18,868 nucleotides of DNA from DASQDN01 sp035630195. GTDB taxonomy: Bacteria > Acidobacteriota > Terriglobia > Bryobacterales > Bryobacteraceae. Under the pieces are notes generated by a model. The model saw nothing but the letters and a program-made list of their open reading frames with translations, made no database searches and was not told the origin of the DNA. The stretch spans positions 1 to 18,868 of the forward strand of contig DASQLD010000275.1 of NCBI GenBank assembly GCA_035630195.1, written 5' to 3'. A program made the translations under genes and the position numbers. Shown piece after piece: positions 1 through 7,588 of the stretch (its first letter is position 1; every line of letters begins with the position of its first letter).

Positions 1-1405
1 CCACGGATTTCGGCGTCGTGTCGCGGAACAGAAGGGCATGATCGGTGAACTGAATACTCACAGGAGGCACGATGGTGAATGGCTGCGTCCGCTCGCCTAA
101 CAACTTGTCGACGTAGCGATAGACGATGGGGCGTGTCCCGAGAATTGGTTCATTCCCAATGCGGAAGCGAAAGTGGGCGAGCGGAACACGGTGTCGGACA
201 GGCCATCGGATAACTTGTTGCACCGGCATGTTCTCCGGCAGCAAGGCAGGTTTTATCTCCGGCGCCCCTTCGATGTCGACTGCTTCCAGCCGCATTGCTA
301 TCGGGGAACGGTTGATCACTTTCACGTGGACCGGAACGATTGCTTGGGCAGTCCCGTGAGGCGTCTCGGCTGCGGCGTCCATCCACATGCCGGCGCAGCG
401 CAATACAATGTCATCCAGTTCTCTCAGCTTTCGTGCGACCAACTCCCCGGAGAGGCTGCGCAAGATGCGGCGGACTTCGAGAAGGGCGGGAATGGTTTCC
501 TCCGGACGCTTCGGTTGGAACGCGGAAATGGCTTTGTGGAGCGCATTTGCAGCAGCCGGCGCGAGTCGCGAAGGCCCGGTTTCGATGCCGCTCATCAGAT
601 CCGTCAGGCCTGGCTGAGGCTCGACAGGATCGAGGAAAACTTTCGCTTGTCCAACGACCTGTGGCGCCCCCATCGCCTGACTGCGATGTTGACTGCTCGC
701 AATGCCCCCTAGCTGCGCGTAGGAGTACCCGAGTAGCGGATCATAAGCTCCTGTTTCGATGGCAAGAGCGCCGCCTTTGTTCCGGAAGAAAAAGACTCGC
801 TTCGTGGTCCATGGCGGTTGTGGGCCGGAGTAACGAGCAGGATCGCTAGCAGCCTTCACGGCCTCCAGGCCGAGAATGCCTGAGGCTTGATGTTGTCCGT
901 GCCGGTCGGCAGGAGTTCCGGTCCAACGCAGGATGACGACGTCAGGCTGAAACTGGCGAATGACTTGAACGATCTCGCCAAGGATCTTCTCCCGATTCCA
1001 CTTTTGCAGTGCTTCTTCGGCTGTCTTCGAGTACCCGAAATCGGCCGCGCTGGTGAAATATTGTTCGGCTCCGTCAATCCGGCGGGCGGCCAGTAGTTCC
1101 TGTTCCCGAATCACGCCGAGCAAATGGCCCTGCTCGGATCCAATCACGTTCTGGCCGCCCTCCCCTCGCGTCAGGGACAGATATCCAGTGCGCAACCTGC
1201 GCCCGAGCGCGAGGTGCCCGAGCAGCGCTGTGTTCTCATCGTCCGGATGGGCCGCGATCATCAGAACGCTGCCCGTGTTGGCGAGTCGCTCAAGACCGAG
1301 TTGCAGGTCTGGCTCAATCGGCTGAGCAACTGCCAAGGCAGCGGTCAGCAGGAGGATGATAACCGCGGCCACGGAACTAACCCCAACGCCAGAGGCGCGT
1401 ATCAT
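1..1405 (-). CDS. PIG-L/LmbE family deacetylase, secreted, C-terminus beyond left edge (partial)
   Basis: Reading the minus strand from an ATG at 1405 gives an open frame of 468 codons to the window edge with no stop. Residues 1-27 form a signal peptide: a short basic start, a hydrophobic core, then ALAVAQ. The PIG-L metal-binding motif AHPDDE is at residues 52-57. TRGEGGQN follows at 79-86 and DRHGQH at about 167-172, the second zinc/catalytic motif. Enzymes of this fold remove N-acetyl groups from GlcNAc-type substrates using a divalent metal. The remainder, rich in beta-like sequence, is longer than classic LmbE enzymes (about 230-300 residues), which suggests an extra C-terminal domain. 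I infer an exported or periplasmic enzyme; its substrate cannot be read. It starts 9 bases after the bfr stop, so co-transcription with bfr is likely. No clear Shine-Dalgarno sequence precedes the ATG. Confidence 0.88.
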   Translation of the reverse strand, partial: MIRASGVGVSSVAAVIILLLTAALAVAQPIEPDLQLGLERLANTGSVLMIAAHPDDENTALLGHLALGRRLRTGYLSLTRGEGGQNVIGSEQGHLLGVIREQELLAARRIDGAEQYFTSAADFGYSKTAEEALQKWNREKILGEIVQVIRQFQPDVVILRWTGTPADRHGQHQASGILGLEAVKAASDPARYSGPQPPWTTKRVFFFRNKGGALAIETGAYDPLLGYSYAQLGGIASSQHRSQAMGAPQVVGQAKVFLDPVEPQPGLTDLMSGIETGPSRLAPAAANALHKAISAFQPKRPEETIPALLEVRRILRSLSGELVARKLRELDDIVLRCAGMWMDAAAETPHGTAQAIVPVHVKVINRSPIAMRLEAVDIEGAPEIKPALLPENMPVQQVIRWPVRHRVPLAHFRFRIGNEPILGTRPIVYRYVDKLLGERTQPFTIVPPVSIQFTDHALLFRDTTPKSV

Positions 1406-1414
1406 TTCAAAGAT

Positions 1415-1903
1415 TTAGTGAGATTCTTCTTCGCCGCCGTGGATCTGCTGAGCGAGGTAGTTATCGTAGCCGATCTCACGAATAATATGAAGTTGCGCTT
1501 CGAGGAAATCGACATGATGCTCCTCATCGGTCAGAATTTTGACCAGAAGCTCGCGGGTACCGTTGTCGGCTACCTTAACGCACTGTTCGATGCCCCGGTT
1601 CAGACGCGGGATCGCATCGATCTCCAGAGCAAGGTCGTTCTCGATTTGCTCTTTAACGTTGCGGCCAATTCTTAGAGGAAACAGTTCGTTCATGGTCGGC
1701 ATCCCATCTAAATAGAGGATCCGCTCCATAAGAGCTTCCGCGTGTTTCATTTCATCGATCGATTCTTTGCGGACGTAAGCGGCAAGTTTCTGATAACCCC
1801 AGTTTTCGCACATCTCGGCATGCAGGAAATACTGATTAATCGCCGTCAATTCACCCTTCAAACACTCGTTCAATATGGCGATTACGCCTTCATTGCCCTT
1901 CAT
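1415..1903 (-). CDS. bfr: bacterioferritin
   Basis: A 162-residue protein, full length for bacterioferritin (about 155-160 residues). It oxidises Fe(II) at a di-iron site and stores the ferric mineral in a 24-subunit cytoplasmic shell. The ferroxidase ligands fall at the same numbers as in E. coli Bfr: Glu18, Glu51, His54, Glu94, Glu127 and His130, with Tyr25 nearby. Met52, the residue that ligates the inter-subunit haem, is present, so this looks like a haem-binding Bfr and not a plain ferritin. The start is well supported: an AGAGGAGA Shine-Dalgarno lies 4-5 bases before the ATG at 1903. It is the first gene of a probable operon with the PIG-L deacetylase. A divergent response-regulator gene begins 103 bases away. 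Confidence 0.96.
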   Translation of the reverse strand: MKGNEGVIAILNECLKGELTAINQYFLHAEMCENWGYQKLAAYVRKESIDEMKHAEALMERILYLDGMPTMNELFPLRIGRNVKEQIENDLALEIDAIPRLNRGIEQCVKVADNGTRELLVKILTDEEHHVDFLEAQLHIIREIGYDNYLAQQIHGGEEESH

Positions 1904-2006
1904 TCAATCTCCTCTTATCGGTGGATCCGGGCCGCTCATGGTCGCTGAGCGCGCAACCGGCCTTTGCGCCTGAAATTGAATTCTATCATTCGGGATACGC
2001 TGTACA
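1904..2006. promoter_or_regulatory. divergent intergenic region between bfr and the sigma-54 activator gene
   Basis: This 103-base gap must carry the promoters of both divergent genes. On the minus strand, TTGTAC (2002-2007) and TAGAAT (1980-1985) are spaced by 16 bases and would give bfr a leader of about 70 bases; the match to a sigma-70 promoter is only partial. The AT-rich stretch at 1972-1990 loosely resembles a Fur box but matches poorly. On the plus strand no good Shine-Dalgarno precedes the regulator start at 2007. Assignment of exact sites is tentative. Confidence 0.3.
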
Positions 2007-3443
2007 ATGACAGAGATGAACAACGTGGTTAGCCCGGCTTCGGCCAGAGTGTTGATCGTTGACGACGAGGAAACTCAGCGAAATGGACTAGCCAGCATGG
2101 TCTCGTCATGGGGATTCACTGCAGAAACGGCATGTGATGGCCAAGACGCGCTCGACAAATTGAACAACGGTACGGTTCAGGTGCTGGTGACGGATCTGAT
2201 GATGCCGCGTATGGACGGGTTCGAGTTGTTGAAACGATTAGGCTCGTCCGGTAGTATGCCGCCGGCTATCGTTTTGACTGCCTTCGGCAACATTGAGACG
2301 GCGATCGCAACGATTCACGATCTGGGGGCGTTCTGGTTTCTGGAGAAACCCATTCAACCGGCTGCGCTTCGCATTCTGCTCGAACGTGCATCCGCGCAAA
2401 GCCGGTTGACGGAAGAAACCGAGCGCCTGCAGCGCGAACTGCAATACAAAGGCGTACTGGTCGATCTCGTCGGCGCATCGGCTGCGATGCAGCAAGTTTT
2501 CTCGCTGGTTCGGCAGGTGGCGCCAAGCAAGGCGGCCGTATTGATCAGCGGCGAAAGCGGTACAGGAAAAGAACTTGTCGCACGCGCGATTCATCATTTG
2601 AGCCCGCGACGTTCCGGTCCGTTTGTCGCGATTAACTGCGCGGCGATGCCCGAATCGCTGATGGAAAGCGAGTTATTCGGGCACGAGAAGGGCGCATTCA
2701 CCGGAGCCATCGAGAGGCGCGCCGGCTGCTTCGAACTGGCCCAGCATGGGACACTGCTGCTGGATGAGCTTGCGGAAATGCCGGTCGGGACGCAGGCAAA
2801 ACTGCTGCGTGTTCTTGAGGATTCGCGCGTTCGACGACTTGGTGGCAAAAACGAAATCGTGGTAGATGTGCGCATTGTTGCTTCGACGAATAAGAATCTT
2901 GAAGAGGCCCTCCGCAAGGGTGAATTGCGCGAAGATCTGTACTATCGGTTGAACGTGTTTCAGATGGTATTGCCTCCGCTGCGTCAACGAGACGGCGACA
3001 TTCCAGTACTAGTCGAGGCGCTGATTCGGGACTTGAATCGCAAGCACGGATGCAAAGTCACTGACGCCAGCAAGGAACTTCTCGATCAGCTTGCACGACA
3101 CAACTGGCCGGGAAATGTACGGGAATTGCGCAATGTTGTGGAACGAGCTTTGATTATTGCCGGTGAAGGGTCGATCACTCCGGCGCATCTCCCGCATTTC
3201 CATCCGACGGCCGGTCCGCGACCCGTGTCCGATTTCAAGGAACCGGATACAGTCCGTCTACCGGTGGGAACAACAGTTTCAGAAGCCGAGAAAGCGCTGA
3301 TTCATATTACTTTGCAGCATACGAAAAACAACAAGACGCGGGCGGCCGAAATTCTTGGTATCAGCCTGAAAACGTTGTTCAACAAACTGAAAGAGTACGG
3401 TTCGCAAACTGGTCCGGAAGAGGCCAACTCGGCGTCGATGTAG
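2007..3443 (+). CDS. sigma-54-dependent response regulator, NtrC/AtoC type
   Basis: A 478-residue three-domain regulator. The receiver domain (about 13-125) has the acidic pocket Asp19-Asp20, the phospho-acceptor Asp63 (VTDLMMP), Thr91 and Lys114. The AAA+ domain (about 153-390) has Walker A GESGTGKE at 182-189, the sigma-54 contact loop GAFTGA at 229-234, Walker B GTLLLDE at 248-254 and the WPGNVREL motif. The C-terminus (about 430-465) is a Fis-type helix-turn-helix (RAAEILGISLKTLFNKL). When phosphorylated, such proteins form hexamers that use ATP to open sigma-54 promoters. No histidine kinase gene is adjacent, so the partner and regulon cannot be read here. The start is uncertain: neither ATG 2007 nor ATG 2016 has a convincing ribosome-binding site, and the receiver fold begins only at about residue 13, so both fit. 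Confidence 0.94.
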   Translation: MTEMNNVVSPASARVLIVDDEETQRNGLASMVSSWGFTAETACDGQDALDKLNNGTVQVLVTDLMMPRMDGFELLKRLGSSGSMPPAIVLTAFGNIETAIATIHDLGAFWFLEKPIQPAALRILLERASAQSRLTEETERLQRELQYKGVLVDLVGASAAMQQVFSLVRQVAPSKAAVLISGESGTGKELVARAIHHLSPRRSGPFVAINCAAMPESLMESELFGHEKGAFTGAIERRAGCFELAQHGTLLLDELAEMPVGTQAKLLRVLEDSRVRRLGGKNEIVVDVRIVASTNKNLEEALRKGELREDLYYRLNVFQMVLPPLRQRDGDIPVLVEALIRDLNRKHGCKVTDASKELLDQLARHNWPGNVRELRNVVERALIIAGEGSITPAHLPHFHPTAGPRPVSDFKEPDTVRLPVGTTVSEAEKALIHITLQHTKNNKTRAAEILGISLKTLFNKLKEYGSQTGPEEANSASM

Positions 3444-3472
3444 GTTCGGTTCCGCGGGATTAGGGCACTTTT

Positions 3473-3501
3473 TTGTTTTCTCAATGCGATTGTGTTACCC
3501 T
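3473..3501 (+). promoter_or_regulatory. possible promoter of rpsO-pnp
   Basis: TTGTTT (3473-3478) and TACCCT (3496-3501) are 17 bases apart. The layout is sigma-70-like but the -10 match is modest. Transcription would begin near 3508, leaving a leader of about 47 bases before rpsO. It lies in the 111-base gap after the response-regulator gene. Confidence 0.3.
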
Positions 3502-3554
3502 ACTAGAGACAAAGAAACGAAGATTAAGGTAAGACGAGGGGTATTCACTCTAGC

Positions 3555-3824
3555 ATGGCACTGGCGGCAAATCTGAAGTCTGAGGTTATTTCGAATTACA
3601 AGCGGCATACGAACGACACTGGATCGTCCGAAGTTCAGATAGCCATTCTTAGCCAGCGTATTCTTCAACTTCAGGATCATTTCAAAGCGAATGCGAAGGA
3701 CCATCACTCCCGTCGTGGGTTGTTAACAATGGTCGCCAAGCGTCGCCGACTCTTGAATTACTTGAAGGAAACGGCTCCCGAGCGTTATAAGACGCTTATT
3801 GCAAGCCTCGGTATCCGCCGGTAA
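3555..3824 (+). CDS. rpsO: 30S ribosomal protein S15
   Basis: An 89-residue protein, exactly the usual length of S15. Family features visible are TGSSEVQIA in the N-terminal helical region, the LQDHFKANAKDHHSRRGLL segment that contacts the 16S rRNA three-way junction, and the closing RRRLLNYLKETAPERY block ending in LGIRR. S15 is a primary binder of the 16S central domain and nucleates assembly of the small-subunit platform. A GAGGGG stretch (3536-3541) is the nearest Shine-Dalgarno-like sequence, about 13 bases before the ATG, which is longer than usual. The gene is followed by pnp, the classical bacterial rpsO-pnp arrangement. Confidence 0.97.
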   Translation: MALAANLKSEVISNYKRHTNDTGSSEVQIAILSQRILQLQDHFKANAKDHHSRRGLLTMVAKRRRLLNYLKETAPERYKTLIASLGIRR

Positions 3825-3863
3825 AACGGCCGCCGATCATTAGTAGGGTGTACTCTGAAGGCG

Positions 3864-3904
3864 CAAGCGGCCGGACCGCTTGACATACGCTTCCGATGAA
3901 GCGT
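3864..3904 (+). promoter_or_regulatory. two tandem hairpins in the rpsO-pnp intergenic region
   Basis: Two perfect stem-loops lie 4 bases apart. The first pairs CAAGCGG (3864-3870) with CCGCTTG (3876-3882) around a 5-base loop. The second pairs ACGCTTC (3887-3893) with GAAGCGT (3898-3904) around the loop CGAT. No U-run follows, so they are not a standard intrinsic terminator. In E. coli the corresponding region holds a terminator, a second promoter and an RNase III-cleaved leader hairpin through which PNPase represses itself; a similar role here is inference from position. A TTGACA (3880-3885) overlaps both stems, but no -10 hexamer lies at the right distance. Confidence 0.5.
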
Positions 3905-3989
3905 CCCTTCCTCCAACTCAGCTCCCCGTTCTCCACTTAATCGGTAAGGCGGATGCGCGCCGGCGCGCCTCCCCATGGAGGACTTTCCA

Positions 3990-6101
3990 TTGACTCATAC
4001 AATAGATATTGACCTGTTCGGTAAGACGATTACCTTTGAAACAGGTCGCATGGCCAAACAGGCGAACGGCGCGGTCATCGTTAAGACCGGCGATAATGTT
4101 GTCCTGGTAACAGCGTGCTCGAATGAAGAGCCGAAGCAGAATGCGAGCTTCTTTCCGCTCACCGTCGACTATCGCGAATACACTTATGCAGCGGGACGGT
4201 TCCCGGGCGGGTTTATCAAGCGCGAAGGACGACCCTCTGAAAAAGAAATCCTCACCAGCCGCATGATCGACCGGCCGATCCGGCCGCTCTTTCCCGAAGG
4301 TTATCTCAACGAAACTCAGATCATCGGCATGGTTCTGTCCGCCGACCCGTTGCACGATCCGTCGTCGCTGGCGATCATGGGAGCGGCTGCATCCCTGGCC
4401 ATTTCCGATATTCCGTTCGAGCACGTTCTAGGCGCTGTTCGCGTCGCGCTGGTTGGCGGCAAGATGATCGCCGAGCCATCGTATGACGAACTGCGCGAAG
4501 CCGAATTCACCATCGTCGTTACGGGTACCGAGCACGGTATCGTCATGGTGGAAGCCGGCGGTTCAGGCGTCACCGAAGAGAAGGTTGTCGACGCGATCGA
4601 ATTCGGTCACGAATGCTGCCGAAAGATCATTGCCGGTATCCGCGAACTCGTTACCAAAGCAGGAAAACCGAAGCGCGCCTACACCACGCCCGAGATAGAC
4701 CGTCCTTTGTACGACAAAATCTCTACCGCTCTTCGCGCCAACCTGTCGGACGCGATGAACACAGAGAAATACAAGAAGATCGACAGCTATCACCGTGTCG
4801 CCGAGTTGAAAAAGAGTGTCTCGGACTTGGTCGACGAAGAAACGCGTTCGCTCGCCGTAAGTTATTTCGACCGGTTGAAGGAAGAAGTCTTCCGTGACGA
4901 GATGCTGAACAAACACCGGCGTCCGGATGGTCGTAAATTTGACGAGGTCCGCAACATTTCGGTCGAAGCCGGCATCCTGCCTCGGACGCACGGTTCCGGA
5001 CTGTTCACGCGCGGCGAGACCCAGGCGCTGGTAACGGCGACTCTCGGAACGAAAGAAGACGCGCAGCGGATCGAGATGCTCGACATCGCTGAGACGTCGA
5101 AGCGTTTCATGCTGCACTACAACTTCCCGCCGTTCAGCGTCGGCGAAGTCGGATTCATGCGCGGCGCAGGCCGTCGCGAGATCGGCCACGGCGCACTGGC
5201 TGAGCGCGCTCTCTCTGCGGTCATACCGGACGAGACGGAGTTCCCATACACCCTGCGAGTAGTCAGCGACATTCTCGAATCCAATGGTTCGAGCTCGATG
5301 GCTTCGGTTTGCGGCGCGACCATCGCATTAATGGATGCCGGTGTACCGATTAAATCGCCTGTAGCTGGTATCGCGATGGGCTTGGTGAAGGAAGGCGACA
5401 AGTACGCCGTCCTGACAGACATCGCCGGTGCCGAAGATCACTACGGCGATATGGACTTCAAGGTCGCCGGTACCGCGGAAGGCATTACGGCGTTGCAGAT
5501 GGACATCAAAGTCACCAACATCAGCGCCGGCATCATGCGCGAAGCTCTCGAACAGGCGCGAAAAGCTCGTCTGCACATCCTCGGCAAGATGAACGAAGTG
5601 CTTGAGACTCCTCGCGGCAATCTGTCCAAGTATGCTCCGCGTATCCACTCGATTACGATTCCAGTCGACAAGATTCGCGAGTTGATCGGACCAGGCGGCA
5701 AGATGATTCGCAGCATCGTCGACGCGACGGGAGTGAAGATCGACGTCGAGGACGATGGCCGCGTCAACATTTTCGCTTCCGATCAGGCTTCTGCCGACCG
5801 CGCGATGCAGATGGTGAGCGATATCGCCGCTGTTGCAGAAATCGGCAAAACCTACTTGGGCAAAGTCGTCAGACTCGTCGATTTCGGCGCATTTGTCGAG
5901 ATTTTCCCGGGCACGGACGGATTACTTCACATCTCCGAGATTTCGGAGAACCGTGTGAAGCAAGTTCGTGACGAGCTGAAGGAAGGCGATCAGATCATGG
6001 TGAAGGTTCTGGCGCTCGAGGGGAACAAAATTAAACTCAGCCGCAAGGCCGTGTTGAAAGAACAACGTGATAAGTTGAAGAAGGAACAGCAACCGCAGTA
6101 A
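3990..6101 (+). CDS. pnp: polyribonucleotide nucleotidyltransferase (PNPase)
   Basis: A complete PNPase of about 703 residues that degrades RNA 3' to 5' using phosphate and is a core exonuclease of RNA turnover. Domains in order are RNase PH 1 (about 8-135, with FIKREGRPSEKEILTSR and DRPIRPLFP), a helical linker (about 145-230), the catalytic RNase PH 2 (about 310-530, with SNGSSSMASVCG and AGAEDHYGDMDFKVAG carrying the active-site aspartates), KH (LIGPGGKMI) and S1 (GKVVRLVDFGAFVEIFPG). I place the start at TTG 3990 because TGGAGG (3976-3981) sits 8 bases before it and the family's N-terminus matches from there. An ATG at 3975 would overlap that ribosome-binding site and has none of its own. 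It is probably co-transcribed with rpsO and ends at a strong terminator. Confidence 0.97.
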   Translation: MTHTIDIDLFGKTITFETGRMAKQANGAVIVKTGDNVVLVTACSNEEPKQNASFFPLTVDYREYTYAAGRFPGGFIKREGRPSEKEILTSRMIDRPIRPLFPEGYLNETQIIGMVLSADPLHDPSSLAIMGAAASLAISDIPFEHVLGAVRVALVGGKMIAEPSYDELREAEFTIVVTGTEHGIVMVEAGGSGVTEEKVVDAIEFGHECCRKIIAGIRELVTKAGKPKRAYTTPEIDRPLYDKISTALRANLSDAMNTEKYKKIDSYHRVAELKKSVSDLVDEETRSLAVSYFDRLKEEVFRDEMLNKHRRPDGRKFDEVRNISVEAGILPRTHGSGLFTRGETQALVTATLGTKEDAQRIEMLDIAETSKRFMLHYNFPPFSVGEVGFMRGAGRREIGHGALAERALSAVIPDETEFPYTLRVVSDILESNGSSSMASVCGATIALMDAGVPIKSPVAGIAMGLVKEGDKYAVLTDIAGAEDHYGDMDFKVAGTAEGITALQMDIKVTNISAGIMREALEQARKARLHILGKMNEVLETPRGNLSKYAPRIHSITIPVDKIRELIGPGGKMIRSIVDATGVKIDVEDDGRVNIFASDQASADRAMQMVSDIAAVAEIGKTYLGKVVRLVDFGAFVEIFPGTDGLLHISEISENRVKQVRDELKEGDQIMVKVLALEGNKIKLSRKAVLKEQRDKLKKEQQPQ

Positions 6102-6117
6102 CGGGTGGTTCATTCCG

Positions 6118-6155
6118 AAAAAGGGCGGGTACCCCACAAGGGTCCCGCCCTTTTT
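6118..6155. terminator. bidirectional intrinsic terminator between pnp and the convergent TIM-barrel gene
   Basis: AAAAAGGGCGGG (6118-6129) pairs with CCCGCCCTTTTT (6144-6155), and an inner stem ACCC/GGGT closes a 5-base loop with one bulged T. The U-run follows the stem on the plus strand and the A-run gives the same on the minus strand. It lies 16 bases after the pnp stop and 16 bases past the stop of the convergent gene, so it can serve both. Confidence 0.9.
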
Positions 6156-6171
6156 GTCTTTGTGAGACGCG

Positions 6172-7011
6172 TTAGCTTTTCATCCCGGCTAAGACACCGC
6201 GCATGTAGGAGAAGCTCTTTTGCATGCCGGGCAGAGGATTGTCGGCGTTGATTTCGTATTCAAGCATCACACCGCCCTTGAAGCCCATACGCTGTAACTG
6301 ACGGAAGATCGCAGGGATAGGCATCGCGCCGTCGCCAACTGCTACCTGGCTATCCTTATTCATCAGATCCGAGAGATCCTTCACATGCATGTCGTGGAGC
6401 CGCGAGCCAGCTTCTTTGATCGACTGCACCACGTCGGTTCCGGTCCGGGTGGTGTGCCCAACGTCGATACAAAGGCCCATGCGCTGATCCATGTTCTTGA
6501 CTGCCTTGAGGACATCGGATGGGGCGGGGAAGTGCTTGTCTTCGGGTCCGTGATTGTGAATCGCCGCCTTGATGTTGTACTCCTTTACGAGCTTTTCAAT
6601 TGCAGGTAGCTTTTCGTGGATGGGAGCCATTACCATTACCGGCGCGCCCAGGGCTTTTGCGTACTCGAAATTCCGGCGCATTTCCGCGTCATCGCTTTTG
6701 GCGAAGCTCACGTTACCGACACCAAGAATCTGGATTCCTGCGCTTTCGAATTCGGAGCGAATCTGTTTCAGCTCTTCCGGTGTCGATTTCATTGGCGCAT
6801 GAAAGTCCTTGATGTTGACGTACCGGACATTTAAAGCCTGGAGACCTTTGATTGCATCGGCACGCGAGAGCTTTCGGAAGGAATAGCTAGCGACTCCCAG
6901 CTTGAACCCGGCATCGTCGTTGGTAACGGGCGCGGCGAGGGAAACATTTGCGCCTGCAAAGGCAGCCGCGACGCCGCCTATCATTTCGCGGCGGCTGGTG
7001 GTGATTTTCAT
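6172..7011 (-). CDS. Tat-exported xylose-isomerase-like TIM-barrel protein (sugar phosphate isomerase/epimerase family)
   Basis: From ATG 7011 the protein has 279 residues. It begins with a Tat signal: SRREMIGG at residues 6-13 followed by an Ala-rich hydrophobic stretch to about LAAP. The rest reads as an AP-endonuclease-2/xylose-isomerase-like barrel. Visible metal-site motifs are IHNHGPE, LCIDVGHT, MHVKD and the C-terminal MLEYE. Relatives bind divalent metal and isomerise or epimerise sugars; exported versions are common in acidobacteria and planctomycetes. The substrate is unknown. The same frame stays open upstream to 7161, and a perfect AGGAGG (7133-7138) stands 7 bases before an in-frame TTG at 7125. 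A longer N-terminus is therefore possible, but it would bury the Tat motif 40 residues in and its composition is arginine-rich and unlike the mature protein. Confidence 0.85.
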   Translation of the reverse strand: MKITTSRREMIGGVAAAFAGANVSLAAPVTNDDAGFKLGVASYSFRKLSRADAIKGLQALNVRYVNIKDFHAPMKSTPEELKQIRSEFESAGIQILGVGNVSFAKSDDAEMRRNFEYAKALGAPVMVMAPIHEKLPAIEKLVKEYNIKAAIHNHGPEDKHFPAPSDVLKAVKNMDQRMGLCIDVGHTTRTGTDVVQSIKEAGSRLHDMHVKDLSDLMNKDSQVAVGDGAMPIPAIFRQLQRMGFKGGVMLEYEINADNPLPGMQKSFSYMRGVLAGMKS

Positions 7012-7404
7012 GTCTCGTATCTTATCAGCGGGCGAGCGGCTTCGGGTGTAGGATCGGACCGTCTCAGGTGCACTGATAGCGATTTGGGCACGACCGCTTG
7101 TGCCATCCCGCCTGTGCATCCGCAAGAAATTCCCTCCTCGGGTCCAAAAACGTTCCGGCACATAAAGAACCGCCCTGGGCTACATAAAGCTGTGGTGGGT
7201 TACCACTGGCTGTCGCCGCGTGAATCGGAGAACACGAGATCATTCAGAGGCAATCGTTGAATCGAGGTCTGCTTGGCGATCACACGCAGCTCGCATGCGG
7301 GTCGTCTTGCGGATGTTCGTAAGCCTGAAGCCGGAGGGACGTCAATCCCGCAGCCCCTTCTTGCCGTTCTCAATATCGGGGCGTGCAATGCACTTCCATG
7401 ATCG

Positions 7405-7434
7405 ATATCCTTGTCGCTCCAGCGAGAAGGATAT
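7405..7434. repeat. imperfect palindrome / hairpin
   Basis: ATATCCTT-G-TCGCT (7405-7418) is the reverse complement of AGCGA-G-AAGGATAT (7421-7434) except for one central G/G mismatch, with only two bases between the arms. It may be an operator-type site, since the tight centre favours a DNA-level palindrome, or an RNA stem. No U-run follows, so it is not a terminator. Confidence 0.6.
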
Positions 7435-7588
7435 TAACCGGAATGTCACAGGTTGAAGAACCGTCAGCATATTCGAACGGGGACATCATCTGGAACCGGG
7501 ACGTCCTCAGTACCGAGCCCCGTCGGGTTTACGTTACTGGGCAAACGAGAGAGGCCAAGAACAAACCGGAAGATCGCTTCGTGAGATC

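Noticed and set aside
173..712. Open frame of 179 codons on the plus strand
   Set aside because: It is antisense to the PIG-L gene, whose minus-strand frame has a signal peptide and catalytic motifs; this product has no recognisable sequence or ribosome-binding site.
1972..1990. Fur-box-like AT-rich sequence before bfr
   Set aside because: By eye it matches fewer than half the positions of the 19-base consensus and is not symmetric; kept only as a remark in the intergenic entry.
3441..3480. T-rich run after the response-regulator gene as a terminator
   Set aside because: The only preceding stem is about three base pairs (TCC-GCG-GGA), too weak for an intrinsic terminator; the run may instead be the rpsO promoter's upstream part.
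3880..3885. TTGACA as the -35 of a pnp promoter
   Set aside because: No -10-like hexamer is found 15-19 bases downstream; the bases are better explained as parts of the two hairpins.
4563..5189. Open frame of 208 codons on the minus strand inside pnp
   Set aside because: Antisense shadow of a strongly conserved pnp coding region, caused by codon bias; no protein features.
7200..7388. Minus-strand frame of 62 codons in the gene-free stretch
   Set aside because: It starts at TTG without a ribosome-binding site and I recognise no family; it could be a decayed gene end but nothing supports this.
7471..7482. TTCGAAC resembling a tRNA T-loop
   Set aside because: No matching acceptor or anticodon stem surrounds it.
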